The notes: generated by a model from the letters alone, not told the origin. A DNA stretch of 64,000 bases from an uncultured Clostridium sp. (GCA_946553025.1 CAMNRM010000009.1:28907-92906); one strand, 5' to 3'. Counted from the stretch's first letter, positions 36,421 to 45,545 are shown. Translations and numbers: made by a program.

Positions 36421-37911
36421 TTATAGGATGGCTGGTTTATTCAGTTTGGAATATACATAGACTTTATACTGTTTATTGATGTTGTCTTTAATGGAAAGCA
36501 GTTCATCATCTAAGATGGATTCAGAGAACAATAAAAGTTCAGGAATAATAAAACAATCCTTAGAATCTGAAAGATAAAATTTATTATAGTCAGCCTCAGT
36601 GATAATCAAGTTGTTGTCTAAGAATATCTCTTTTTCTCCTATCACAATACCAAAATTAAACCTGTTCACATAAACCAAATCACCTGCTTTTAAAGCAGCA
36701 ACAGAAGTGATGGGAGTAGTGAAATTGGATGTGGATGTAGGTGTAGTGGGAGTGTTTAGGGGAATAGTCTTGATTACATTTTCAGTTAAGTTCAGGTAAT
36801 AACTCATTAAGTAAGAAGAATAAAACAGCTTCATTACAGGATAGCGTATATCTAAATTTGTAGCAGAATTAGAGAGTTTAGAAATTTGAAAATAACGAAA
36901 ATAATTACAACTATCACACATATCTGAATTAGATTGTTTATCCCAATACTGTTTAAATAATGATGGAAGGACAGGTTTAGCTTTAAACACTGCAAAGTGG
37001 ATAATGAAGTTTATCTGGTATTCATATCGCGCCTTAAAAGCTTCCCATATTGGCTGTGAAAAATAAAATTGTGTGTCATTACAACGAGGTAAACTTTCCT
37101 CGATCCAGTCAAAAGAAGGATAAGAAGAGTTGTTTTCAACATTTAATCTGGCGCATGATAGTTTATTAGGTTTAAGCTTAAAAGAACGAAGGGAAACACC
37201 TATTATATAAACTTCTGAAGCAGGGTCAAAATTGAGTGGAAGGAAGGTTTCAGGATCAGCTTCCCTCATATCTGGAAGTCCATAAGGATAAAGTTTATGT
37301 TCAACAACAGAAGGTGAATCTATGGGGCATTTAGTATAAGAAAATAAGGGATAATGCTCAATTGTAAAGAGTGCAGCATTGAGTTTTATGTTATGAATAT
37401 TACATAAAGAATTTGCGTACCTACTCAAATATTCTTCTGATAACAGAATTTTGTTCAAGTCAGGGTAAGTAATATGAAACAAATCTTCTTCTGACAATGG
37501 AACTGGAAACTGATTGGAAAGCTGCTGGTTTTGTAACTGTAATTGTAAATTTTCTTGTTTTAATAATTGGTTTTTTCCTTTATATTCAGCTTTAAGTTGA
37601 GTAAAATCTTCATCATAAATAGATAAAAGATTATCTGATTGAAGCAATCTGGTAGTGAGAAATGAAAGAAAAGAATCTTTGTCCAGCAGGTCATAATCAG
37701 AAGAAAGTTCATTAAACAGATGTTTATAATTTAAAGATTCAACAACTCGTTGGGCTAAGACATCAGAATATGGGAGAGGAGATGAAGAATAAGAAGATAA
37801 GATATCTTTAATTTCTTCTTTAATTTCCTCACTTGTATATTTAGATAAAACAGCAGTATTAGGATATAGATTTAATATTGAATCATAAACAGATTGAATT
37901 ATATTTGTCAT
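36421..37911 (-). CDS. unknown protein, PYGLP/NFDPASEVYI family, paralog A
   Basis: 496 residues, not recognised. It shares a central block with the neighbouring 37938-39140 protein: YGLPDMREADPETFLPLNFD followed by PASEVYI, with further matches such as FKAKPVLPS. The N-terminal 170 residues are helical with a Gln/Leu-rich coiled coil (LLKQENLQLQLQNQQLSNQ). Two Cys pairs (CDSCNYF) are present. A late segment (GDLVYVNRFNFGIVIGEKEI) looks like a small beta-barrel. GGAGATAATC before the ATG. Part of a minus-strand block with the relaxase; perhaps an accessory of element transfer or replication. Confidence 0.7.
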   Translation of the reverse strand: MTNIIQSVYDSILNLYPNTAVLSKYTSEEIKEEIKDILSSYSSSPLPYSDVLAQRVVESLNYKHLFNELSSDYDLLDKDSFLSFLTTRLLQSDNLLSIYDEDFTQLKAEYKGKNQLLKQENLQLQLQNQQLSNQFPVPLSEEDLFHITYPDLNKILLSEEYLSRYANSLCNIHNIKLNAALFTIEHYPLFSYTKCPIDSPSVVEHKLYPYGLPDMREADPETFLPLNFDPASEVYIIGVSLRSFKLKPNKLSCARLNVENNSSYPSFDWIEESLPRCNDTQFYFSQPIWEAFKARYEYQINFIIHFAVFKAKPVLPSLFKQYWDKQSNSDMCDSCNYFRYFQISKLSNSATNLDIRYPVMKLFYSSYLMSYYLNLTENVIKTIPLNTPTTPTSTSNFTTPITSVAALKAGDLVYVNRFNFGIVIGEKEIFLDNNLIITEADYNKFYLSDSKDCFIIPELLLFSESILDDELLSIKDNINKQYKVYVYSKLNKPAIL

Positions 37912-37937
37912 AGTGATTATCTCCTTTCTTAGATTAT

Positions 37938-39140
37938 TTAGTAATGACGTTTACGATTTTGTAAAACAGTATAAATAAAGTTATTATATTGAAGAATAAT
38001 ATGATTTCTTATTCGTGTAAGTTCTGGTGTAAGAGTGCTGGTGGGAAAGACAATATTACTTGATATATAGTTGTTTGTCTGTTTAAAATATTCCATGTCA
38101 GGATACATAATATAAGTAGGCTGTGCATGTGGAATAAGGTGTGGATCAAGATAAATGCTATCTCGTTTAACAACAATACCAAAACAATTGTAGGGAGTAT
38201 AAATTAAAGTTCCCTGCTCTAATGGCTGATCATCTCTAACAAAAAAGCTGCTCAATGGAAGACGTTTGGAATAAATATAGTTTATCACTTCTTCTCTGTG
38301 ATAAGCTGTAAAAAAGGCTTTAATTGCAGGATAAACAGCATTGATACTTCTTATAGAATACATGAAATTATTAAAAAGGCTATCATCAGTCTGTGTAAGA
38401 TAATATTGAATTACATCATTAAACAAGAGAGGTTTAGCTTTAAAAACAAGAGCGTAATGATAAGTGACATTGGAGAGAAAATAGCGTTTTTGTATTCCTT
38501 CCCATTGAGGCTGGGTAAGAGTATAAGTGGCTGTAAATGGCTCATGTGTATACCACTCTGTAGAAGGAAATAATACCTGATTACTATATCTGTCAGAGTA
38601 AAAATTATGGTTTGGAGGGTAATAAATCATGCCTTTACTGAAAGAAGGAAAATGGTTAGGTTTAAGTTTATAAGCAAAAGATACATGCAGAATATAAACT
38701 TCTGATGCAGGATCAAAGTTAAGAGGAAGGAGGGTTTCAGGGTTAATTAAACGTCTTTCTGGAAGCCCATAAGGACACAGGGATTGTGAGAGGATTTTGT
38801 CTGCATTGTAGGTAACAGCAGGAAGACAAGAACCTCCAAAATAGGAATCTGCACAATAAACACCAATGCTGGGCATAAAGCCATAAATGTTATAAAATAG
38901 ATTGCAAACACTATGAAATTCTGAACCATATTTAAACCTGTATAAATGAAGATTAGGAAATAAATCATTAAAAGGATCAGGCAAATAGCGTTTGGGAGGA
39001 GCAGGTGAAGGTGGCGTGGAAGGTGTGGTTTGTGATTGAAAAGCTGAGTATAAATTGGGGAGGTATTTATTTAAACTGGCTGCTCTATCAAGACGTGATG
39101 GAAACAGTTCAGGTATATCCATAGGAACAGTTTTTCTCAT
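37938..39140 (-). CDS. unknown protein, PYGLP/NFDPASEVYI family, paralog B
   Basis: 400 residues, paralogous to the 36421-37911 protein across the middle and C-terminal parts (CPYGLPERRLINPETLLPL, NFDPASEVYILHVSFAYKLKPN, FKAKPLLFNDVIQYY, GTLIYTPYNCFGIVVKRDSI). It lacks the N-terminal coiled coil of paralog A and has a Pro-rich segment (TTPSTPPSPAPPKRYLPDP) instead. AAAGGAGGACTAATCA precedes the ATG. Only 26 nt separate it from paralog A, so both are probably co-translated. Family and function unknown. Confidence 0.72.
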   Translation of the reverse strand: MRKTVPMDIPELFPSRLDRAASLNKYLPNLYSAFQSQTTPSTPPSPAPPKRYLPDPFNDLFPNLHLYRFKYGSEFHSVCNLFYNIYGFMPSIGVYCADSYFGGSCLPAVTYNADKILSQSLCPYGLPERRLINPETLLPLNFDPASEVYILHVSFAYKLKPNHFPSFSKGMIYYPPNHNFYSDRYSNQVLFPSTEWYTHEPFTATYTLTQPQWEGIQKRYFLSNVTYHYALVFKAKPLLFNDVIQYYLTQTDDSLFNNFMYSIRSINAVYPAIKAFFTAYHREEVINYIYSKRLPLSSFFVRDDQPLEQGTLIYTPYNCFGIVVKRDSIYLDPHLIPHAQPTYIMYPDMEYFKQTNNYISSNIVFPTSTLTPELTRIRNHIILQYNNFIYTVLQNRKRHY

Positions 39141-39143
39141 TGA

Positions 39144-39515
39144 TTAGTCCTCCTTTAAACAATTATAAACTTCTTCAAAGGTAAAGATATTTTGTTTATA
39201 ATTCCTTACCTGACCAATCATTTTCTTTACAGGAATATTGCTCACAAAGGGTTTCTGACAGGCAAATAATTCCTCGTTAGACGATTTTAATGAAAGATTT
39301 TTGTGATATTTTCTGTTAAGGTTTAAGATGTAAATTAACCTGTCACAATCAATACCAGAGGTTAAAAAAGGATAAAGGTTGTGCGTTACACCATCTTTTG
39401 TTATATAATTAAAATCATAGGCAGATATAGATTGATTATCTTCATTCATAATATCAAAACTCCAAATATACTGATGTGACATAAACTTTACTAATTCAAA
39501 TGAAATCTTCTTCAT
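39144..39515 (-). CDS. unknown 123-residue protein
   Basis: AAAGGAGTTAATTATT precedes the ATG. It ends 3 nt before paralog B begins, so it heads the minus-strand operon 39515-36421. Mixed composition with aromatic residues (QYIWSFDIMNE, YDFNYITKDGVTHNLYPF). The motif THNLYPF vaguely recalls the HKLYPYGLP of the next proteins, but no family is recognised. Confidence 0.68.
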   Translation of the reverse strand: MKKISFELVKFMSHQYIWSFDIMNEDNQSISAYDFNYITKDGVTHNLYPFLTSGIDCDRLIYILNLNRKYHKNLSLKSSNEELFACQKPFVSNIPVKKMIGQVRNYKQNIFTFEEVYNCLKED

Positions 39516-39570
39516 AATAATTAACTCCTTTCAAAAATAAACTCATTTAATTGTATATTTTTATATGGAT

Positions 39571-39620
39571 GATACCCTTTAAAATCCTAGAAGTTATGAC
39601 AAGAAAAATAAAAAAAATTA
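39571..39620 (-). repeat. conserved intergenic element, copy 2
   Basis: Close to copy 1 at 36364-36415 (shared CCTAGAAGTTATG and flanking A-rich tract on the plus strand). It sits between the divergent genes 39515 (minus) and 39725 (plus). Confidence 0.7.
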
Positions 39621-39724
39621 ACATGAATTGACATTTTAAACAGGGTTTAGTATAATTTTTTTATAGATAGAAAAGGAAAGAATGGAAAGCAGAAATAATT
39701 ATTATAGAGTAAAGGGTGGGTTTA

Positions 39725-40180
39725 ATGATTAAACTGTATACATCTTTAGATTATTTTAATAAGGATAACATTTTATTTGACAACGAAGCGTTTTTTAAAG
39801 AGATGATATCCAGTAAAGAATTGGCTGATGATGAGCTAAATATTTTGTGGGAAATAGATAAGGCTAAGATAGTAAATAATAAGATAGATAAGATAGAAAC
39901 TCCTTATGGAATATGCAGCTTAAAAGATATATCTACTGGTTGCAAGACAGCAATAAATATTATGTTTATTATGAAACATAAAGAACAATTTCACAAATTA
40001 GAAGCAATTAATGCAACAGAATGTGGAGTTAATGCGTTGGAATCTATATTTCAGATTGTTGATAAATATAATTATGATATCAATATAATAGTTGAGCATG
40101 ATGATGATATTTGGGAATGCAGCAAAAGAGAATATCTAATCAATGGAGAAAGATGTATAAACGATTTATTATATCTATAA
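39725..40180 (+). CDS. small unknown protein, possibly DUF4869-like
   Basis: 151 residues from the ATG at 39725 (AAAGGGTGGG upstream). Its layout resembles DUF4869 proteins as I remember them: a short N-terminal beta strand with aromatic residues (MIKLYTSLDYFN), a middle with ETPYGICSLKDISTGCKTAI, an ATECGVNALESIFQ segment in place of the usual ACGDNCA, and an end with NGERCINDLL. The match is weak. It starts a three-gene set with the next two genes (12-nt gap, then overlap), so it probably acts with them. Confidence 0.6.
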   Translation: MIKLYTSLDYFNKDNILFDNEAFFKEMISSKELADDELNILWEIDKAKIVNNKIDKIETPYGICSLKDISTGCKTAINIMFIMKHKEQFHKLEAINATECGVNALESIFQIVDKYNYDINIIVEHDDDIWECSKREYLINGERCINDLLYL

Positions 40181-40192
40181 TGGAGATTAAAA

Positions 40193-40651
40193 ATGGAAAA
40201 ATGCTTTGATTGGAATTTGGGATTACATTTAAAATATAATGAAAACTTAGAGTTCAAATTATGGTTTAAAGGTTTTAAAACGATAATATCTGGAGAAAGT
40301 GGAACTGGTAAAAGTCTGCTTTATAATAAAATAAAAGAGTTACAGGAAGATAATTTGAATCCTGATTGGCTAAGAAAATATGATGTTGGAAACATAGTAT
40401 TATATAACAGAGATAGTTTAGATAAAATAAAAAAATCAAAGAAGAATTTAATAATTATTGATAGAGCTGATTTAATTTTAGATGAAGACATGGTAAGTTG
40501 GATAAACTATGATTGTGGGTATAATAAATATTTAATTTTTAGCAGAAAACCATTAGGAATAGACTTATCACCCAACTATTTTGGTGAATTTATTAATGTA
40601 AATGGAGTTATACAGATAAAATATGAATTTGATGTCAGGGGATGGAATTAA
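40193..40651 (+). CDS. small P-loop ATPase/NTPase
   Basis: 152 residues. Walker A GESGTGKS near residue 35 and Walker B NLIIIDRAD near residue 90 are clear. The protein is half the size of typical AAA proteins, with no DNA-binding or membrane domain. TGGAG precedes the ATG. Its stop overlaps the next start (TAATG), so the two are translationally coupled. An ATPase adjoining a TOPRIM-like protein recalls small OLD-like defence modules, but this is inference. Confidence 0.8.
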   Translation: MEKCFDWNLGLHLKYNENLEFKLWFKGFKTIISGESGTGKSLLYNKIKELQEDNLNPDWLRKYDVGNIVLYNRDSLDKIKKSKKNLIIIDRADLILDEDMVSWINYDCGYNKYLIFSRKPLGIDLSPNYFGEFINVNGVIQIKYEFDVRGWN

Positions 40652-41115
40652 TGCTCTATATTATAACAGAAGATTCTAATTCAGCTAGAGTGTTTTGGGA
40701 GATAGTAGTTAATGAATTTAGAGGTAAAAACAATTATATATTAGTACCTTTATTTAAAGGAAAAGATAGTAAAGATTCTGGTGGTAACACAACTTTAAAG
40801 AGCCAGGTTACTCAATTAATTGATTCTTTAAACACGTATGATGAACTACTTGTTGTTTTTGATAATATCAATAATTCAAGAAATTTTAACAAAGTAAGAT
40901 TCATAAAATGGGCTTTGAATATATGTAAAATATATAATATAAACATAAGATTCACAGACTATTATTGCTTTGAAGAAGTATATTTATCTTATTCAGAATT
41001 GATTGATATGTACATGAAATGTAATTATAAAAAGATTGTGTTAGATACATTAAAATTTGTTAATGCTTCTATAACGAATTATAAAGACTATTATGATAGA
41101 AATAATAAACTTAAC
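40651..41115 (+). pseudogene. TOPRIM-like protein gene interrupted by IS4-family element
   Basis: About 155 residues remain, read from the ATG at 40651, coupled to the ATPase. The start LYIITEDSNSARVFWEIV and the later LLVVFDNI recall the Glu and Asp motifs of TOPRIM/OLD-type nucleases (E at TED, D at FDN), and YYCFEEVYLSY follows as in related unknown families. The frame then runs into the left inverted repeat of the insertion element and ends in foreign sequence. The remainder was not found intact on the other side. Assignment to TOPRIM is tentative. Confidence 0.55.
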
Positions 41116-42711
41116 AGTCAAAAGTTTTCTCAACTAATAAGCAAGTCAATTTCCACCTGTCTGGCAGGAATCTGCTTGCTGGAAATTATTTTTGTTATGG
41201 TTAATCGATCCTGTTCCGCCATAAAACGGAATAAATGGATCTGGAGATATTTCATCATACTAGCTTCTGACATCACCTGACGGGATTCTGTACGCAAATA
41301 ACGGTAGCTGGATACACGAATCATTCCCTTGTAATTCAGGCACAGCATTTGGGTGATTCCCATAGCAATACTAGCAAACAACACATACCCTTCGGTTGCT
41401 TTCAGTGCCTTGATGATTCGTTCCTTTTCTTTTGTATCTGTTACCTGTAAAAGCGGATCAGGGCTGCCTTTTTTACGGTAGCGGTTCAGTTTGGGGACAG
41501 CTTTTGTCCAGAAGTGATAACACAGGCCGCCAAACTGCTGTTTAAATACTTTGAACATCGTTTCAATTTTGGCCCGGTATGCATAGGCAACAATGATATC
41601 CTCAGCAGACATGGTCAGGTCTGTACTTACTAGGATTACCTGCTTTTCGTCATCATTAATGAGGACAAACCGCAGGGGCTGGTAAAGTTTTTGTCCCCAC
41701 AAATAAACACGGGAAAGGTAACGGACCTGTTTTTCATCCCCATACATGAAAAGCTTTGCCTCCCGAAACAAAGGCCGGCAGGTTTTAAAAAGATCCTGGA
41801 TATGAACCGATGTACCATGGAGCGGTCGGCGTCCTCTTCCTTTATATTCATCAGGCTTCTCATAAGCGGTACAGTTCTTTTTTGCCCTTGTGATGATATG
41901 AACAAGCCCTGGATGCTGTGCCGACTCCTTCTTCCATTCCATCAGCATGGGGACAGTTAAGAAATATCGATCCAGCACAAACAGGCTGTGTCCCAGAAAT
42001 GCTGCCGCCCGGAAACCGTCCCGAAGCATCTGAACCACATGGGAAACGGATTCATCTCCTTCCCACTTATTGATTACCCCATCCCCATCATGGATTTGGA
42101 TGGACAGGGGTAAACAGAATGTTTTGATGGTATTCCCAATCAAGACACCAACAGCACCGAAAAAATGGCCGTAAATGAATTCCTTCTTGGAAGCGCTTTC
42201 GGATTCCTGCACCATTTTTTTGACACAAGGCATATATTTCCCGTCCGCAGCCCTTTTGGTACCGTCGCCAAGCAGAACCTTCCTTCCTGCAATTTTCCGA
42301 AAAGGTGCCTGGGCTGCCACCGTTTTTACCCATGTGTAAAAAATGGAGTCCCATTCCCATGAAGAGGCACGGAAAAAATGCTCCAGGCTGGGGTAGAGGG
42401 AAGGCATAAGGGCAAGATCCCGAATAATGGAAGTCAGTCCCAGACAGTCCGATCGGATCATAAGTCCAACGATAATCGTCACAAACCACTCGAAGGAAGC
42501 GGTTCTAGAAAAGCAAGCGTAAAAAGATAACAAAATTTCACTGATAAATGTCAACATAGGTATTCCAATCTGCCACAATTTATGTTATCTTTATAGAAGA
42601 GATAACATTTTGGGCGAATGTGCTGGTTTGTGTTTGGCAACTTAAGCATAGCACAGTTTACCTTAAAATGTTATCTTTTTTTGATTTTAGATCAGCGAAA
42701 AACTTTTGACT
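41116..42711 (-). mobile_element. IS4-family insertion sequence
   Basis: About 1.6 kb bounded by a perfect 13-bp inverted repeat (AGTCAAAAGTTTT at 41116-41128 and its complement at 42699-42711), with weaker matching further in. It carries one transposase on the minus strand and has higher GC than its surroundings. No direct repeat of the target is visible outside the two ends. An internal GATAACATTTT / AAAATGTTATC pair (42600, 42666) lies upstream of the transposase. Confidence 0.85.
41130..42557 (-). CDS. IS4-family DDE transposase
   Basis: About 475 residues from an ATG at 42557; an in-frame TTG at 42578 is an alternative and neither has a clear ribosome site. The DDE residues are visible: D in LLGDGTK, D in LFVLDRYF, E in the IS4 YREK signature (Y-x2-R-x3-E-x6-K, seen as YAYRAKIETMFKVFK). 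It catalyses cut-and-paste transposition. The stop lies within 15 nt of the left end, typical of compact elements. Codon use is GC-richer than in the host element, so it arrived later. Confidence 0.9.
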   Translation of the reverse strand: MLTFISEILLSFYACFSRTASFEWFVTIIVGLMIRSDCLGLTSIIRDLALMPSLYPSLEHFFRASSWEWDSIFYTWVKTVAAQAPFRKIAGRKVLLGDGTKRAADGKYMPCVKKMVQESESASKKEFIYGHFFGAVGVLIGNTIKTFCLPLSIQIHDGDGVINKWEGDESVSHVVQMLRDGFRAAAFLGHSLFVLDRYFLTVPMLMEWKKESAQHPGLVHIITRAKKNCTAYEKPDEYKGRGRRPLHGTSVHIQDLFKTCRPLFREAKLFMYGDEKQVRYLSRVYLWGQKLYQPLRFVLINDDEKQVILVSTDLTMSAEDIIVAYAYRAKIETMFKVFKQQFGGLCYHFWTKAVPKLNRYRKKGSPDPLLQVTDTKEKERIIKALKATEGYVLFASIAMGITQMLCLNYKGMIRVSSYRYLRTESRQVMSEASMMKYLQIHLFRFMAEQDRLTITKIISSKQIPARQVEIDLLIS

Positions 42712-42957
42712 CTAAAGTTAAAAGAAGCTCTGAATAAATATGATGATAAATTACATAAGCAACGAATAGAAGAAATGCAGAAGGCAACGCAAGATGCTGT
42801 TGAAATATCTGCATTAGAAGCGATTAAACAAACGGAAAAGATGAAGAGAATAGAGAGAAATACCAATGATGCAGTTCAAACAGCAAGAGTAAATGCTGTG
42901 TTAAATTATGGAACCTATGAAAATACAAGACAAATAAATAAAAAATTAAGACGGTAA
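42712..42957 (+). pseudogene. 3' remnant of an unknown coiled-coil gene
   Basis: About 80 codons continue from the right IS end to a stop, with no start codon or ribosome site of their own. The product is a charged helix or coiled coil (KLHKQRIEEMQKATQDAVEI) ending in YENTRQINKKLRR. It may be the tail of the gene cut at 41115 or of a different gene joined by an IS-driven deletion. The lack of a target duplication favours deletion. Confidence 0.55.
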
Positions 42958-42986
42958 AATTAAAATATGGAAAGGAGCAGTTGAAA

Positions 42987-43784
42987 ATGAAAAAGATGAA
43001 GAAGATATTATTTTCGATTATGTTAAGCTTGATTTTATGTATACCTGCTTTTGCAGTAAATGCCAGCCAGTTATCGGATTATTATGGAGGAACTTGGTGG
43101 GATTTAAACAGTCAGAGATGTTATATGGAAATTATATCTTATAATGACGCATTGTTTGTCACGGTTTCCTGGGGACACAGTGCGTTTGAAACATCAGAAT
43201 GGAAGATGACAGCTTTTTATAATCCTGCAACAGGTAAGTTCCATTATAATGACTGTAAATATAGTATCCTTTCTTCGGATGATTATGGAAATGATATAGA
43301 AACCATTCAGTATGTTAATGGAACAGGTGCAATATATGTTGCAACTAATGGATATTTATACTGGGAAGATTATGTGGAACAAACAGGAATTAATTGCTAT
43401 TTTGAAAAAGAAGATAATACCTATTTTCAAAATACAGTAGTTCAGTTGCAGCCGAGTGATGTGGTAAATGTATTGTATGGTTCAAATTATAATGCAGCAA
43501 TAGAAATGGAAATAGGCGAATATAGTATGGGAGGTATTTATGCTAATTTTTGGAATTCCAGTGGTATTGTTTGGACTGGGGAAATTTTAAATTACAGTTA
43601 TTTAAAAAATGGTGGTTTAAGGCTGGTTTTTTATGGAACAAACTATCTGACTGGCGCAAATGATTATCTTAGTGTTGATTGGTCAAGCCCAGAAAGTATT
43701 GATTTCCCAAATGTAAATTATGCGTTTGATAATATTGGTATTGGTGGAAGTTATTCTTATGGTTATATGTTACAAGGAAATTAA
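42987..43784 (+). CDS. secreted protein of unknown function
   Basis: 265 residues from the ATG at 42987 (AAAGGAG upstream). A clear signal peptide (MKKMKKILFSIMLSLILCIPAFAVNA) is followed by a Tyr/Trp/Gly/Asn-rich beta-type region with repeated aromatic strands (DYYGGTWWDLNSQRCYMEI, YYGTNYL-like segments). No catalytic motif. Probably an exported surface or secreted protein; family unknown. Confidence 0.75.
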   Translation: MKKMKKILFSIMLSLILCIPAFAVNASQLSDYYGGTWWDLNSQRCYMEIISYNDALFVTVSWGHSAFETSEWKMTAFYNPATGKFHYNDCKYSILSSDDYGNDIETIQYVNGTGAIYVATNGYLYWEDYVEQTGINCYFEKEDNTYFQNTVVQLQPSDVVNVLYGSNYNAAIEMEIGEYSMGGIYANFWNSSGIVWTGEILNYSYLKNGGLRLVFYGTNYLTGANDYLSVDWSSPESIDFPNVNYAFDNIGIGGSYSYGYMLQGN

Positions 43785-43929
43785 AGTCTATAATTAAAAG
43801 AAAATACCTAAAAAAGTTTGCTATACTTGTTATAAAGAATCATTGAACAGAATGTAAAAGTCCCCAAATTCTATTATATATTATCTTCTTGAATACAAGA
43901 AACTAATACAATTCAAGGAGGTAATGAAA

Positions 43930-44862
43930 ATGGCAGCAGCAGTCGAAACAATGTTTTATACCAGAGAAAAACCCTGGCATGGTCTGGGAACTATGGTGCA
44001 GGAAGCGCCGACTTCCAACGATGCGCTTATTCTCGCAGGGCTTGATTGGCAGGTGATTCAGAAGCCAATCTTAACGGATGATGGAATCCCCATTTCGGGA
44101 TTTAAAGCCAATTTAAGAAATACGGACAACCAGGTATTAGGTGTCGTTACGAACCGATATAAGGTTGTGCAAAATAATAACGCTTTCGCATTTACAGACT
44201 CTCTGTTAGGCGAGGGCGTTACTTATGAAACGGCAGGAAGCTTACAAAATGGACGCAGGGTCTGGATGCTTGCAAAGCTTCCCCAGCGCTATATTATCAG
44301 TGGAGATGAAATCACACCCTACCTTGTCTTTATGAACTCTCATGACGGCACAGGAGCCATTAAAGCCGCAATGACACCGATTCGTGTTGTGTGTATGAAT
44401 ACTTTAAATCTTGCCCTTTCTACAGCGAAAAGAAGCTGGTCAACAAACCATGTAGGGGATATTAAAGGGAAGTTAGAAGATGCCCGTCATACCCTTCTTT
44501 TTGCTGACTTGTACATGACCGAGTTGGGAAAGACCATTGACCAGCTTAATCAGCAGAAGCTTTCCGACAGAAAAGTTTATGAGTATATTGATGCATTATT
44601 CCCATTGGTTGACAATGCATCGGAACAACAGAAGAAGAATCTTTTCCGTATGAAGGAAGAAATGAAAACCCTCTACTTTGATGCGCCGGATCTGGCCCAT
44701 GTAGGAAAAAATGCTTATCGCTTCATCAATGCAGTATCAGACTTTGCTACTCATGCGAAACCTCTGCGGGAGAGGGCAAACTACCGGGAGAACCTCTTTG
44801 CAAGGACAATCGATGGCAATGCGATGATTGATAAGGCATTTGATTTGGTAAAAGCAGGATAA
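43930..44862 (+). CDS. DUF932 phage/plasmid-like protein
   Basis: 310 residues from the ATG at 43930, chosen because AAGGAGG is 8 nt upstream; the ATG at 43924 is too close. Full-length DUF932 (phage/plasmid-like protein family): the start METMFYTREKPWHGLGTMV, the central YKVVQNNNAFAFTDSLLGEG and RVVCMNTLNLAL are diagnostic. Role unknown; common on plasmids and phages near recombination genes, as here. It marks the shift to higher-GC accessory DNA. Confidence 0.92.
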   Translation: MAAAVETMFYTREKPWHGLGTMVQEAPTSNDALILAGLDWQVIQKPILTDDGIPISGFKANLRNTDNQVLGVVTNRYKVVQNNNAFAFTDSLLGEGVTYETAGSLQNGRRVWMLAKLPQRYIISGDEITPYLVFMNSHDGTGAIKAAMTPIRVVCMNTLNLALSTAKRSWSTNHVGDIKGKLEDARHTLLFADLYMTELGKTIDQLNQQKLSDRKVYEYIDALFPLVDNASEQQKKNLFRMKEEMKTLYFDAPDLAHVGKNAYRFINAVSDFATHAKPLRERANYRENLFARTIDGNAMIDKAFDLVKAG

Positions 44863-44912
44863 TCTGTACGAAAGAAGAAATTAGGAATATTTTTCTTTGT
44901 AACTAAAAATAG

Positions 44913-44941
44913 TTGCATATATTTACAAAGAATGTTATAGT
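44913..44941 (+). promoter_or_regulatory. promoter of hicAB
   Basis: TTGCAT and TATAGT separated by 17 nt, 24 nt before the hicA start codon. Confidence 0.6.
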
Positions 44942-44964
44942 AATAAGCATGAGGAGTATTGTAA

Positions 44965-45216
44965 ATGAGCAGGAAAGATAAACTTATTGAGCGATTGTTA
45001 AAGAAACCCAGAGATTTTACCTTTGATGAAATGCGAGCTTTGTTAGGCTACTTTGGCTACGAATTAAAGCAGGGCGGAACCGGATCAGGGGTAAAATTTA
45101 TAAAAGATGGATGTAATGAAGTGATAAATTTCCATAAACCACATCCAAATGGAATCTTAAAACGCTATGTATTAGAGCAAGTGATTGAGAAATTGAAAAA
45201 GGATGGTTTGTTATGA
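44965..45216 (+). CDS. hicA: HicA-type mRNA interferase toxin
   Basis: 83 residues. The fold is a double-stranded RNA-binding-like domain, with the HicA features GYFGYELKQGGTGSGVKF and the catalytic-histidine region NFHKPHP. It cleaves mRNA when free of HicB. GAGGAG precedes the ATG. Its stop overlaps the hicB start (ATGA), toxin first, as usual for hicAB. Confidence 0.9.
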   Translation: MSRKDKLIERLLKKPRDFTFDEMRALLGYFGYELKQGGTGSGVKFIKDGCNEVINFHKPHPNGILKRYVLEQVIEKLKKDGLL

Positions 45217-45545
45217 GTAATTTATTATCATATAAGAATTATAATGGGACAGTGGAATACTCAAAAGAAGATCATTGTTTGTTTGGAAAAGTTGTTGGTA
45301 TAAAGTCTTTATTATCCTATGAAGGAGATTCCGTTCAGCAGTTGGAGCAAGATTTTCAGAACGTTATTGATGAATACTTAGAAGATTGTAAAGAGCGGGA
45401 TATAGAACCTGAACAGCCTTATAAGGGAATCTTTAACGTAAGAATCAGTCCGGAACTCCACCGGAGTATAGCAGTATACGCGATTGAGCATGGAAAAAGT
45501 CTTAATGCTGCTGTTGAGGAAGCGATTGGAAAGATGGTTGGCTGA
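45213..45545 (+). CDS. hicB: HicB-type antitoxin
   Basis: 110 residues, overlapping hicA by 4 nt. The N-terminal half is the partial RNase-H-like HicB fold (FGKVVGIKSLLSYEGDSVQQLEQDF); the C-terminal half is a ribbon-helix-helix DNA-binding segment (NVRISPELHRSIAVYAIEHG). It neutralises HicA and represses the operon. Confidence 0.9.
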   Translation: MSNLLSYKNYNGTVEYSKEDHCLFGKVVGIKSLLSYEGDSVQQLEQDFQNVIDEYLEDCKERDIEPEQPYKGIFNVRISPELHRSIAVYAIEHGKSLNAAVEEAIGKMVG

